A stretch of DNA of 64,000 nt from Ascarosepion bandense (lineage: Eukaryota; Mollusca; Cephalopoda; Sepiida; Sepiidae). Positions 12,709 to 23,112 of this stretch are shown one piece after another. The position numbers and the translations under genes were made by a program. How positions within the stretch are numbered: position 1 is the stretch's first letter; the number at the start of each line of letters is the position of its first letter. The stretch covers positions 2,578,501 through 2,642,500 of the forward strand of contig JBBBDQ010001918.1 of NCBI GenBank assembly GCA_037127315.1, read 5' to 3'. Below the pieces are notes generated by a model. The model searched no databases. It was not told where the DNA came from and was given only the letters and a program-made list of their open reading frames with translations.

Positions 12709-12762
12709 ATCCGCAGACAGATCTGTTTCGCTGTATTACAGCTCATCAGTACGGCTTAAACT
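12705..12762 (-). ncRNA. Type I hammerhead ribozyme HHR-1
   Basis: On the minus strand, CTGATGAG is followed by stem II (GCTG, loop TAATA, CAGC), then GAAA, a short stem III (CA/TG around GATC) and the cleavage triplet GTC. Stem I pairs CCGTA with TGCGG, continuing with AGT/ACT across an internal loop. All core nucleotides of the hammerhead are present. Predicted cleavage is between 12716 and 12715. It sits directly downstream of a tRNA-like head (12770-12840) and upstream of a (TA)n tail, so it is part of a short retroelement. Confidence 0.85.
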
Positions 12763-12765
12763 CCG

Positions 12766-12845
12766 GTCGCTTCCTAACCCCGGATTGAAACTCGACCGAA
12801 TTGGCGTACAGTCGGCAATTCTACCCCTAAGCCACGAGCGTCCAG
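12766..12845 (-). mobile_element. tRNA-like head of hammerhead SINE (copy 1)
   Basis: On the minus strand, GTGGCTTAGGGGTAGAATTG resembles an A box, and GGTCGAGTTTCAATCC a B box. The same head occurs at 29050-29118 ahead of HHR-2, so head plus ribozyme form a repeatable unit of about 150 bp. Transcription by RNA polymerase III is inferred from the boxes. Confidence 0.7.
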
Positions 12846-12885
12846 TAGAAGAAGGCAGGCTTTTTAGCGCGTATAAACACGCCCA

Positions 12886-12966
<81 letters not shown>
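12886..12966. repeat. (TA)n with internal (CA)n
   Basis: Pure dinucleotide tract, TA then ACACAC then TA. A similar tract at 12663-12704 forms the other side of the hammerhead SINE. Confidence 0.95.
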
Positions 12967-12971
<5 letters not shown>

Positions 12972-13094
12972 ACTTTAATCCAAACGGAAAAGTAGGAAGA
13001 TAAATCCCAAAAACTGATCCTAATTAATATTACAATTTTAATATTAAAGGTGGAGAGCTCAATGTAATTAAAATTACAGAGCTAATATAAAATA

Positions 13095-13530
13095 AAATAA
13101 GTTTTCAATGTTCAAAATTGTAGTTGCATGATCATTTCATCATGAAATCCCTAGGAGAGATTTCACATATCGTCAGCAACTAACACTTTTTCAAAATGAA
13201 AAAAATAAAAACGAAGACGGTTAAGAACTAAGAAATTTACGTCACGAAAAATTTTGATTTGCAATTAACGTCTATTTGTAAGATTTTACTTTTAGATGGA
13301 GATGTAAAGGAAAAATTTGAAAATTTGGCTTAGTCTAGCTTTACAGGGGGAAGGAGTTAAAAGATGGAATAGGAACTGTTGTTAAACTGAGAATTGGGTT
13401 AAACAAAACAGAAGGGAATAGGGTGAAGGGGTCAGAAGTATAAAGAAAAGAAAGAAAAGAAAAAAGAAAAAGGATTTCATGTTGAAACGATCGTACAACC
13501 ACAATTTTGAACATTGAAAACTTATTTTTT
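13095..13530. mobile_element. MITE-like element with about 57-bp terminal inverted repeats
   Basis: The left arm (13095-13150, TAAGTTTTCAATGTTCAAAA onward) is the inverse of 13471-13530, with few mismatches. The interior of about 320 bp has no frame. It directly abuts the Tc1-type MITE that starts at 13541, with only a TA run between. Confidence 0.65.
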
Positions 13531-13540
13531 ATATATATAT

Positions 13541-13920
13541 ATACTACCGGTCATAATTATTAGGCCACCCCAGTGTTTAAAAAAAATGGTGTATTTCATA
13601 CTATTTTCTAGTATTTATTGCCAAGTAAATAATTGTAAATGAAAATACAATGGTTCTTTTGTTAATATTGCACAACAACATGTGCATCAAATGAATTTAT
13701 AAATATTTAATAATTATCTATATTGCAATTTCATCAATGAAGAAAATTTCGGGTGATTCGGATGAGTTTAACTTTGCTTCCATGCAGTGAAAATTTTGCA
13801 AAGTAATAATAACAAAAGAACCATTCCATTTTCATTTCGCAATAAATAGTAAAAATAGTATGATATACATCATTTCTTTTAAAAATCTGGGGTTGCCTAA
13901 TAGTTATGGCCGGTAGCGTA
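13541..13920. mobile_element. Tc1/mariner-type MITE, copy M1
   Basis: The terminal inverted repeats extend over about 110 bp. The left end is ACTACCGGTCATAATTATTA followed by GGCCACCCC, and the right end is its inverse (GGTTGCCTAATAGTTATGGC then CGGTAG). The element is flanked by TA-rich DNA, as expected for TA target duplication. Length is 380 bp with no transposase frame. The same family lies at 26268 and 27631. Confidence 0.75.
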
Positions 13921-13969
13921 TATATAGACATATATAGCAAATCTTGAGTGCGATGGCTAAATTGTCGCT

Positions 13970-14112
13970 ATTTGCATTGTAAAATTTTGCAAAGTAATAA
14001 CAAAAGAACCATTCCATTTTCATTTCGCATTAAATACTAAAAATAGAATGAAATACATCATTTCTTTTTAAAAAACTGGCGTGGCCTAATAATTATACTT
14101 GGGAGTGTATAT
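13970..14112. mobile_element. Half copy of the Tc1-type MITE
   Basis: Positions 13980-14105 repeat the right half of M1 (AAAATTTTGCAAAGTAATAA, then ending CTGGCGTGGCCTAATAATTA). The left half is missing, so this is a truncated copy or a local duplication. Confidence 0.65.
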
Positions 14113-14228
14113 ATATGGTTAGAAAATTATCTGGTGCATCGATACACTATATATATATAAGTAAAATAAACTTAGAGAGCCAACAAACCTACCAAGGTTT
14201 TACATAAGCGGATCTTCATGGAACGTAA

Positions 14229-14388
14229 CAACGACAAGATAAAGGAAATTCAATACCCCACGTGGCCAAAAAAAAAAAAAAAAATGAAGACACAAAACAA
14301 ATATAGTTCCCGCCTATATGTGTTTGGTGTCTTGCTTTTTTTTTTCCTGGTCACGTGGGGTATTGAGTTCCCTTAATCTTGTCGTTAA
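14229..14388. mobile_element. 160-bp fold-back element
   Basis: AACGACAAGATAAAGGAAAT with CAATACCCCACGTGGCC at 14229-14268 is inverted at 14349-14387. An A-run and a T-run flank a central loop of about 60 bp. No coding capacity. It could be a MITE or an inverted SINE pair. Just upstream, 14179-14204 shares AGCCAACAAACCTACC with 63116 downstream of HHR-3. Confidence 0.6.
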
Positions 14389-14409
14389 TTATGCACTTAT
14401 GTTTGCTTA

Positions 14410-14504
14410 GGAATAATAATAATAATATTAATAATAATAATAATAATAATAATAATGATGAAGAAGAAAATAATAATAATAATAATAATAAAGAAGAAGA
14501 AGAA

Positions 14505-14555
<51 letters not shown>

Positions 14556-14600
14556 GAAGAAGAAGAAGAAGAAGAAGAAGAAGAAAATAATAATAATAAA
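14410..14600. repeat. (AAT)n / (GAA)n trinucleotide tract
   Basis: AAT and GAA blocks alternate and run directly into the LINE fragment. They give an Asn/Glu-rich frame in phase with the LINE protein. The RLE LINE fragment at 32.4 kb is preceded by the same kind of AAT/AAG tract. Confidence 0.95.
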
Positions 14601-15165
14601 AATGGAAAATCTGTAAACAAACACTGGTATGAACATCACCCAGCACCGGTTACAGAAATAGAAGATGTAACCATTCTATGGGATTACACCATCTACACAG
14701 ACAGAAAAATTAAAGCAAATAGGCCGGACATTATTGTTAAAAACCAGAAAGAAACAACTTGTCTATTAATTGATATGGCTTGTCCAGCAGATTGTAACAT
14801 AGCAACCAAGGAAATTGCAATACTGTCAAATTGAAATAAAAAAAATGTGGAAATTGAAAACAAGAGTCCTGCCAGTGATAGTAGGTGCACTTGGAATGAT
14901 AAAAAATGGAACAAAACAACACATCGAAAGAATCCTTGGAAACCCCAGCTTAAGAGATATACAAAAGATTGTCTTATTAAGTACAGCCCATACACTAAGG
15001 AGAACTGTGTCTATATAACGTTAGGGACGATGGGGAAGATAGAAAAAACATGAAATGGAGCCATAACAACACGCCACGACCTGCCTTAGGTCTTCCCGCA
15101 GACTTGGTTGGTAGTGTGACCATAGCAGAAATCGAAATATGATGAAAAATGACGTAATAATAAAA
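14601..15165 (+). pseudogene. RLE-type LINE 3' fragment A (C-terminal endonuclease domain)
   Basis: The frame encodes HWYEHHPAPVTEIEDVTILW, then RPDIIV, and LLIDMACPADCN about 12 residues after PD. This PD...D spacing fits the restriction-like endonuclease at the C-terminus of R2-type (RLE) LINEs. After a stop at about 14832, the homologous ending MWKLKTRVLPVIVGALGM...LRRTVSI continues in another frame (14845-15018), so a short deletion/frameshift has removed the conserved Tyr/Lys segment. The 3' UTR (GCCATAACAACACGCCAC onward) matches copy B at 33.38 kb. Dead on arrival: 5'-truncated and frameshifted. Confidence 0.8.
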
Positions 15166-15277
15166 TGTAAAATACAAACAATATATGGAGATAAGGCCGA
15201 TAGTTATGCAATATGAATAAACTGGCTCAGAAATATAACATGGTTTGTTCCACTGCCCAATCATTGTTTCACTGTCA

Positions 15278-16208
15278 GTCAGTTAAATGACATATGTAAT
15301 ACACGATTGGGCGATCATGTCTCAAAAGAGACATGACTGACTGAGCAGAAGATTATCCCACAGTTGGTTGCCAATGCTTTCTGCGGTAGACTAGTTGCCA
15401 TCCAAGGCTATAGAACCTAATCTGTCCTATTATTTGACTCATAGATAGAGGGGGAAGAGATCTATTATATTATAAATTAGTAATTAGTGCGGGGTTATTA
15501 CTTCATAACAAAAGAAAACCGATCCCCTATTTATGCCCAGTAGAAGTCTTAATCATGTTTCTAACTATTATATTCAGTTAGTCAGTTAAGTGCCATACGT
15601 GATACACGCTTTGGTCGATCATGTCTCGAAAGCGACATGACTGACTGGGCAGAAGATTAACCCGCAGTTGGTTGCCAATGCTTTCTGCGGTAGACTAGTT
15701 TCCATCCAATGCTATAGAACCTAATCTCTCCTATTATTTGACTCATAGGTAGAGAGGAAAGAGATCTATTATATTATTAAGTAGTAATTAGTGGGGGTCA
15801 GTTTATTACGTCATAACAATAGAAAATCGATTCCCCTGTTTATGCTCAACAGAAGCCTTAATCATGTTTCTCTTATATTGAGCCATTCAGTTAAGTGCCA
15901 TACGTGATACACATTTTAGGCAATCATGTCTCGAAAGAAACATGACTGACTGGGCAGAAGATTATCCTGCAGCAGGATGCCATTACTTTCTACGATAGAC
16001 TGGTTGCTAGACAAGGCTATAAAACCCAGTCTGTCCTGTTATTTAACCCATAACTGGAGGGAAGAGACGGATTAACATCTTTCCCAAGAGTATTTGCGCG
16101 TAAGCGAATGCAAGGCATTCAACTGGAAATATAACTTGGTTCCCCGATTTCTCGTTCTGAGCCGATATCCACTGCACAACAACGCACATCCAGTGACTGA
16201 CATTTTTA
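15278..16208 (-). mobile_element. Three tandem S1 SINE units, about 304-bp period
   Basis: CAGTTAA occurs at 15280, 15583 and 15888. Units 1 and 2 lack the tRNA head and instead carry a segment (GAAGAGATCTATTATATTAT... CCGATCCCC) joined after TATTTGACTCATAG. Unit 3 is the ordinary SINE, running to its tRNA-like head at about 16205. The variant body recurs at 36.89-37.03 kb, so it is a real subfamily and not a local accident. Confidence 0.8.
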
Positions 16209-16224
16209 CATAGATATTTGCTAT

Positions 16225-17160
16225 TTCGTATCGTCCTGTTCACACTCCTTCCCGGTCTTTTCAGCAGTAGTAGAGGCTTATCCCATGTTTCCTGTTTAGA
16301 ATTAGGTTTCCGGTTCCCTCTAAAGACTACTTCAATTCTATACTTCTAATGTCATATCATGAAACTCTGAACTTTTATTTACTATTTATTTACATTTCTT
16401 TACAGAAGTAGAAGTTTATCCCTTTTTTTCTTGTTTAGAATTGAGCTTCCGTTTACTTCAGCTCCGTACTTCCTCTTTCAATAGGAATAGATTGTTTTGT
16501 CTATCGTCCGGTTTACAATCCTACCCAGTCTTTCAAACAGATTTATAGGTTTGTTGTGTTCCTTCGTTTCGGTATAATTAGAAGATAACACAAACGTGAA
16601 TTAATAATGTTTATTTTTGGTATGAAACTTTAGGTTTTTTTTACATCAAGTTACAAATTTTAAATTTTGTGTGGATACAGGAGCAGACTAGCTAAATTCT
16701 CTTCACTGTGGGATGCTAGTAGTAAACGAGCCTATCCCTTCTGGACTGTAGTGGTCAACTCTAGCGTCTTCCTCTTTTCCACACAAAACTTCTGTCCTTA
16801 ATTCTTACTTCTACTCTTACTCCTACTCCTACCTACGGTTCCTTATTTCGCCGCCCAATTTTGAATTCTTGGCGTCGGTGTGTCTATCTGTTTATATTTT
16901 TAGAACACTCGCCATTTTATAAACCATAGCAGGTTCATCCATGGTTTCCTGCTTAGGATCGGGATATTGATTCTTTCTAAAGTCTACTTCAACTCTATAC
17001 TTTTAAAGTCTCTACCTGACCTTTGAAATTTTATTCGCTAATTAAATCTTGACCTCTTCAAGTCAAGAATTAGCCGTCTTTCCTGTTATCCTGTGCTTTC
17101 TTATGCTAATACAACTCCACACAATAACCCTCTACCTTGAGTGGGCCTTGAGCCTTCTAT
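16225..17160 (+). repeat. Cluster of old LINE-tail (T family) relics
   Basis: Three diverged copies are seen around 16237-16360, 16400-16530 and 16920-17000. Each keeps the order TTCACACTCC, GAGGCTTATCCC, GTTTCCTGTTTAG and a CCGGTT-like segment seen in the fresh copies at 39.7 kb. Between them (16560-16900) is mixed AT-rich sequence with no recognised gene. Confidence 0.55.
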
Positions 17161-17181
17161 TGGGTGAACATTAGTAATAAA

Positions 17182-17205
17182 TCTAAACTTATTTACAAAT
17201 GGAAC

Positions 17206-17239
<34 letters not shown>

Positions 17240-17911
17240 TGTGTGTGTGTCCGTTACCTATAGACTCCGAAACCGCTGAACCAATTTTCTTGAAAATTTA
17301 CACAGTTGTACAATAAGCATCTGCGAGTGTTCTTAGCTAGGTTTGTGTCGAGATACCCCCGATAAATATCGAAAATCGAAAAAATCGAGTTATAGAAGGA
17401 GTGGTCCGATTTTAATCAAATTTGATACACTCATAGACAAAGACATAAGAAACGATATTCAGAAGTTTCAAGGTTGCAGTTCTTACAATAGTGCAGAAAT
17501 ATATATATATATATATATATATAAAAGGCAAGATGTTTGTGTGTGTGTCTCTTTATCTGCCTGTATGTCTGTATTTTTTCAGCCCTTTTATTTTAGTTTT
17601 TGCTTCGAGTTTGGCTCTAAGTAGGTATAATTATAGTTCTTAGTCTCAACCATGATATCATTTACTCAGAGGACTTATTTAACCTTCAAAATTCAGTTTA
17701 CGACGAAAAAACTTATTTGATATCGATACCAGGAAATCAAAATTTGACTTACATCCATTCATTTTTCTTTCAGTCTACGGTTTCGCTTTAACTGGAAACA
17801 ACTATTGCTTTTTAGTCTTTCGTGCCAACGTCCAAAGAGACTCAGCTCCAGGACCATGGATTAGTTTTAAAGCTTTAATTACACCCGAGCAACGCCGGGC
17901 TATACTGCAAG
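17182..17911 (+). mobile_element. Non-autonomous Helitron-like element, copy H2
   Basis: The only plus-oriented copy. It starts A|TCTAAACTTATTTACAAATG and ends with hairpin CCCGAGCAACGCCGGG, CTATACTG and CAAG, with the usual CTAG mutated by one base. The body shares GTTACCTATAGACTCCGAAA and the GGTCCGATTTTAATCAAA segment with other copies. A (TG)n run lies near the 5' end and (TA)n is internal. No protein is encoded. Confidence 0.65.
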
Positions 17912-18344
17912 TAAATAAATAGTTTGTCTCTTCACGATGTACCTATTTATGAATCTCTTTTATTATGTATAGAGTTCTTATTGTCATGTTTGTTTTTGAG
18001 AAATGTACCGAATTGTCCTTCTCCTAGACTGGTCGCCGGCCAAGTCAAGAGAGAATCGCTTGCTTTGATATTTGACACATAATTCAATTGAAAATAACAC
18101 GATTATAAATGTAATTTTTTAAACATTTGTTTTGGTTAAGCCTTTTTTTTTGCATGTACACGATGTATGAAAAGAAATCTGTATTTCTTATCGATCGGCA
18201 GGACAATCAGTTGGACATTTACGGGAATGTGGCTGCGTTTTACCGATAAAGAAGCCGATCGCATATTATTGGAACGAGGTGAAATCGAATGGAAAAACTC
18301 GCATCAAAATCGAACCTTTTTAAAAGACACTTGACGTCATTTGT
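17912..18344. other. No gene recognised
   Basis: Mixed sequence downstream of Helitron H2. A few short frames show no motif. Confidence 0.5.
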
Positions 18345-19270
18345 TTGTTTTACCACCCCACCCCTTTAACTTTACGACTTCCATTTCTTCTTTTTTATTT
18401 ATTTATTAATTTTGTTTCTATCTTTTATCTTCCTTTCTTTTTTGCTTTCGTTCTTTTTCTACCTTTCTTTCTTATTTCTTTTTTTTCTTTTTCTTTTCTT
18501 CATGTTTGTCTTTCATTCTTTCCTTATCTATCTATCTCTTTCTTCTCTTTTCTCCTTTTTTCATTTCCTGTTTCTTCCATTTTCTCCTTTTTTATCTTTT
18601 TCTTTTTCCCTTTTGTTTCCTTCTTTTTTCTTCCCTTTTCTTTCTCTCTTTCCTTCTTTTTAATTTTATGTCTTGCTTTCCTTTTTCTTTCTTTCGTTTC
18701 TTCTTTTACTCGTTTTCTGTTTTTCTTCTTTCTTTCTCTTTCTTTCGTCTTCTTCCATTTGCTGTTTCTTTTTCTCTTTCTTTCTTTGACTCCTTTTATC
18801 TCTTTCTTTCTTTCCTACTTTCTGTTTCTTTCTGTTTCTTTCTTTCTCTCTTTCCTACTTTCTGTTTCTTTCTTTTTCTTTCTTTCTGTCTTTCTTTCTG
18901 TTTCTTTCTTTCTTTCTTTCTTTCGTTTCCAATCTTTCATTTCCTTACTTTTCATCTCGTTGCAATTTATTTTTCATTTTTTTGCCTTTCTTTGAAATTC
19001 CTGTGGTTTCCAATCTTTTTCTTTCTTTTTCCTTCAACTGGTAAACGTTTTTTCTTTGCTTTTTCTCTCGCTTCTGATATTTCATTTCTTTATTTCGTTT
19101 TTTCATTTTTCTTTCCCTCCCCCGACCGGTTTTCAATCTTTTCTTATATTTCTTTAAATTAAATTAAATCTTTAATTTCCATTTTCTTTTGTTCCCAATC
19201 TCCCATTTCGGGCATCATCACATTTTTCTTTTACTTTCCTTTACCCTTCTTTTCAATTTTTTTTTTTTCA
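18345..19270. repeat. Polypyrimidine tract (degenerate TTTC)
   Basis: Nearly pure T/C on the plus strand, with TTTCTTTCTTTC runs and TTTCTGTTTC variants. Long Phe/Ser/Leu frames (up to about 218 codons) are composition artefacts. A match to the core of the 3-8.5 kb array is absent. Confidence 0.85.
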
Positions 19271-19274
19271 TTCG

Positions 19275-19420
19275 TTTTCTCAGTCGTTGTCTATCGTCTG
19301 GTTCATAAACCTTAACAATTTTTTGTCCAGAAGTAAACGTTTATCCCTTGTTTTCTGTTTAGAACTGAGTTTCCGGTTACTTCAGCTCCGTACTTTCTCT
19401 TCCAATAAAAATAGATCTTT
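19275..19420 (+). repeat. LINE-tail (T family) relic
   Basis: TCTATCGTCTGGTTCATAAA, GTTTATCCCTTG, CTGTTTAGAACTGAG and TTCCGGTTACTTCAGCTCC follow the T-family order and match the relic at 16.4 kb closely. It lies within pyrimidine-rich DNA. Confidence 0.55.
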
Positions 19421-20040
19421 CCTTTTCTCTTTAAATCCTTTTTTCGTCTTCTTTTACACATTCTACCATTTGTTCATCTACTTTTTGTCTACAATTTCCC
19501 TTCAATTCCTGTTCGTTACCTTTTCATCTTCCACCAGAATAACTTATTCCGTTTTATTTTCTTTGTCTCTTCGCCTGTCCATTTTTTAAATGTCCCTCTT
19601 TTTACATTTATCATCGTATTTTTACTCTTCTTAAATCTCCCCATCTTCCTTTCTTCTTTTTCTATTTTTCTTCTTCAAATATCTTATTAATCTAATATAA
19701 ATTGTTTATTTTTCCCAGTTCCCTATATATTAATTGATGACTAATTGCTCGCTGTTTGGGGGCAATAACATTCCGATCGTCCCCAATAGACAAGATTATC
19801 TCCAATAATGAGCTGCAAATTGATTTTAATTACAATCATGTCTTCCAGTTTGTCAAGCAATAGTCGAACCAGTGACCGTCTGTATTGATTTTCAGTCACT
19901 TCCTCCGAAAATATTTATCGAAAATTCAGTGTCGGTAATCCTATTTTCTTTTGATCCTTCTTTTACTGTTAAAGATGGCCTAGTCTCCTTAGGGTTTACC
20001 TACCCTGACAAGAGCATTTTTGGTTATTCGCTGGCAAGAT
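19421..20040. other. T-rich then mixed DNA, no gene recognised
   Basis: The pyrimidine tract continues to about 19680, followed by ordinary AT-rich sequence. No RNA gene or domain was recognised. Confidence 0.5.
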
Positions 20041-20059
20041 GAAAGAAATACTATTAAAT

Positions 20060-20950
20060 ACTATTAAATAATGAATAATAATCGACAATGCTTTCACTAA
20101 GGAGGCTAAGTAGCAAGAGTCATTCAAATTTAGCCATATAGCTATATTCTCTACTTTTTCTTATGGATTGTAATTGTAATAAAACAAGAGAAATGAAGAT
20201 AAAAGAAATGAGAGTTAAAATGAATAATAATAATTGACAGTTCTTCATTCAAGAAGACTAACCAGCAGGAGCCATTCAAATTTAGCCATATAGCTATATT
20301 CTCTACTTCTACTTCTTATGGATGGGAGTTGCAATAAAAAGCAAGAGAAATGAAGATGAAAGAAATATTAGTGAAAAATGAATAATAATGGACAATGCTT
20401 CATCCAAGAAGGCTAACAAGCAGGAGTCATTCAAATTTAGCCATATAGCTATATTCTCTACTTCTACTTCTTATGGATGGGAGTTGCAATAAAAAGCAAG
20501 AGAAATGAAGATGAAAGAAATATTAGTGAAAAATGAATAATAATGGACAATGCTTCATCCAAGAAGGCTAACAAGCAGGAGTCATTCAAATTTAGCCATA
20601 TAGCTATATTCTCTACTTCTACTTCTTATGGATGGGAGTTGCAATAAAAAGCAAGAGAAATGAAGATGAAAGAAATACTAGTGAAAAATGAATAATAATT
20701 GCCAATGCTTCATCTAAGAAGGCTAACCAGCAGGAGTCATTCAAATTTAGCCATATAGCTATATTCTCTACTTCTTATGGATGGGAGTTGCAATAAAAAG
20801 CAAGAGAAATGAAGATGAAAGAAATACTAGTGAAAAATGAATAATAATTGCCAATGCTTCATTTAAGAAGGCTAACCAGCAGGAGTCATTCAAATTTAGC
20901 CATATAGCTATATTCTCTACTTCTGCTTCTTATGGATTGAAGTTGCAAGA
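20060..20950. repeat. 155-bp tandem repeat, six copies
   Basis: The motif TAGCCATATAGCTATATTC occurs at 20131, 20283, 20438, 20593, 20748 and 20897, so the spacing is 152, 155, 155, 155 and 149. Each unit includes TTCATCCAAGAAGGCTAACA and a GAAATGAAGATGAAAGAAAT stretch. Central units are nearly identical and the first is diverged. The core GCCATATAGCTATATT is partly palindromic. No coding potential. Confidence 0.95.
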
Positions 20951-21364
20951 ACTACACATGTAACTATTCCCTTTGGTCGGGTTTGTTTCTACATATCTAG
21001 ACTGTAAACGGGAGAGTTATTCACTTGTTGTGTGAACACAAAGACAAACTGCAGTCAATGTTCTCCAACTTGAAGGCTCGCCTTGGTCACAGACTGGTGG
21101 TCACTTCTTCTAAACAGGGAATCATTCGTCTTGACCACTTTCTACCTAGCAATGTTGTGTCATTACTGAACTGCCTGAAAATTGTCCAGTTTGCTCTATT
21201 GACAGAGGTCGAATTCCAGTCGGGTTTGTTAAATTCACTTACGCACAAATAGCTATCGAAAAGATATGAATATATTTTCCTCCCCTATCAGTTTGGGTTA
21301 AATAGTATATAAAAAACTGTTATGCCCCCCCCCCCAAAAAAAAATTGTTAATGCATTATTCTTT
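20951..21364. other. No confident gene; C9/A9 run
   Basis: A plus frame at 21025-21252 (75 codons) shows no recognised domain. A homopolymer C then A run lies at 21325-21345. No other feature seen. Confidence 0.4.
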
Positions 21365-21780
21365 TTTTTTTCTTCATGTGCTGTCCCCTCAGGACGTAGG
21401 CGATCATGGACTTCCACTTGCCCATGTTCCTTGTCGCTCTAAATATTTTTTCTCTTGGTATCTCTCCCAAATCCACTCCGCCATCTATTTGCTCAAACCC
21501 ATTAGTCATGTCTAGCGCTGCTTACTCCTGTTTTTCTTTCGTCCTGTGAGTATCAGATTCTCTAAACCCTTCTTCCTCATTACCTGTCACAGGAACCTCA
21601 GCTGTTGTCTTCCTGATGTTAGGTATGAGTTTTCTTTTCGTCTGCATCCTCTCCAACACCTCATCATTGTTCACGTGAACGGTCCATGGTATCCTCAGCA
21701 TCCTTCTGTAGAGCTACGTTTCTGCTGCATCGTAAAAGCTTAGTCTTATAGTCCATGCTTCAGCTTTAAATAACCTACTA
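21365..21780 (-). pseudogene. LINE reverse-transcriptase C-terminal fragment (APE-type, RTE-like)
   Basis: The minus strand encodes, with stops and frameshifts, the ending FYRRMLRISWTEHVSN-like, ETKRKL-like, GHAMRKEGLENLILTGQ-like segments seen intact at 41.6-42.0 kb. It reads MRKKGLENLILTG here. The 3' tail (GACGTAGGCGATCATG inverse) is shared with 41.58 kb. It is 5' truncated with no RT catalytic motif. Confidence 0.7.
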
Positions 21781-22351
21781 AGTGTTAATAATCCGTCAAA
21801 AAGTAATTCACTTTAAATATCCGTTATGCTCGATAACAGCCGAGCATACAAGCCCCCCCCCCACACACACACCGTTTAAAACGTCCTTTTTTATTTTAAA
21901 ATCTGGCTGAGTGTTTAGTCATCCTCTTCTCCAGAAAATAAAGCCTGGTGGGTGAGCTGGTTTAGTGATCGACGATTCCCACGCGCGTTAAATTGTAAGG
22001 TGTTACATGGTACCAAAAACGATCGTAGAGCTGGCACAAACCGACCGCTATGAATTTTGAATTCTCTTTGGGGCACGAGCATGACACATTCGGCGGGAGA
22101 TTCATATTTGTTTTACAATGAAAAAAAAAAACAAAAAACAAAAAAAAGTAAACAGTTGTATTGTTTTACTTGTTATTGTCAGTAAATTGTAAAAGCAGCG
22201 CACTTTGTCGCCACTTCGGTTTTCTTCTCTTTTTACGGCTGCTTCTTCTTCTGAGTCCCATCCCCACCTTTTTTTCTGGTTATAATTCTTAATTTTCATC
22301 TTCTATTTTCCGTCTGTCTTGTTTTTCTTACTCTTTCTTCTTTATCATAAA
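21781..22351. other. No gene recognised
   Basis: Mixed DNA with C/CA runs at 21856-21873 and an A-rich run at 22120-22150. Nothing else recognisable. Confidence 0.45.
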
Positions 22352-23058
22352 CTAGCAGTATAGCCCGGCGTTGCTCGGGTGTAATGAAAGCTTTAAAACT
22401 AATCCATGGTCCTGGAGCTCAGACTCTTTGGACGTTGGCACGAAAGACTAAAAAGCAATAGTTGTTGCCAGTTAAAGCGAAAATGTAGACTGAAAGAAAA
22501 ATGAATGGATGTAAGTCAAATTTTGATTTCCTGGTATCGATATCAAATCAGTTTTTTTCGTCGTAAACTGAATTTTGAAGGCTAAATAAGTCCTCTGAGT
22601 ACATGGTATCATGGCTGAGACTAAGAACTATAATTATACCTACTTAGAGCCAAACCCGACTCAAAAACAAAAATAAAAGGGCTGAAAAAATACAGACATA
22701 CAGGCAGATAAAGAGACGCACACACAAACATCTTGCCTTTTATATATATATTATCGATTTTCTGCACTATTGTAAGAACTGCAACCTTGAAACTTCTGAA
22801 TATCGTTTCTTATGTCTTTGTCTAAGAGTGTATCAAATTTGATTAAAATCGGACCACTCCTTCTATAACTCGATTTTTTCGATTATCGATTTTCAACATT
22901 TATCGAGGGTACCTAGACACAAAACCTAGCTAAGAACACTCGCAGACGCTTATAGTACAACTGTGCAAATTTTCAAGAAAATCGGTTCAGCAGTTTCGGA
23001 GTCTATAGGTAACGGACACACACACAGAGACAAAGTTCCATTTATAAATAAGTTTAGA
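22352..23058 (-). mobile_element. Non-autonomous Helitron-like element, copy H3
   Basis: Minus orientation: 5' TC at 23058, 3' hairpin CCCGAGCAACGCCGGG and CTAG ending at 22352, followed by T in the host, which is the textbook A-T insertion setting. The body of about 700 bp is collinear with H2, H4 and H6. Confidence 0.7.
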
Positions 23059-23072
23059 TTTGATATTCTTGG

Positions 23073-23112
23073 AATGTGCATTGTGGTGCAGTGGATATCG
23101 GATCGGATCCGA
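23073..23112 (+). mobile_element. S1 SINE head fragment
   Basis: GTGCATTGTGGTGCAGTGGA plus TATCGG is the tRNA-like A-box region of S1, cut off after about 38 bp by the LINE tail that begins at about 23113. Confidence 0.65.

Noticed and set aside
14379..14834. Asn/Glu-rich protein with a C-terminal domain (prion-like candidate)
   Set aside because: The Asn/Glu part is an AAT/GAA microsatellite that happens to be in phase with a truncated LINE endonuclease.
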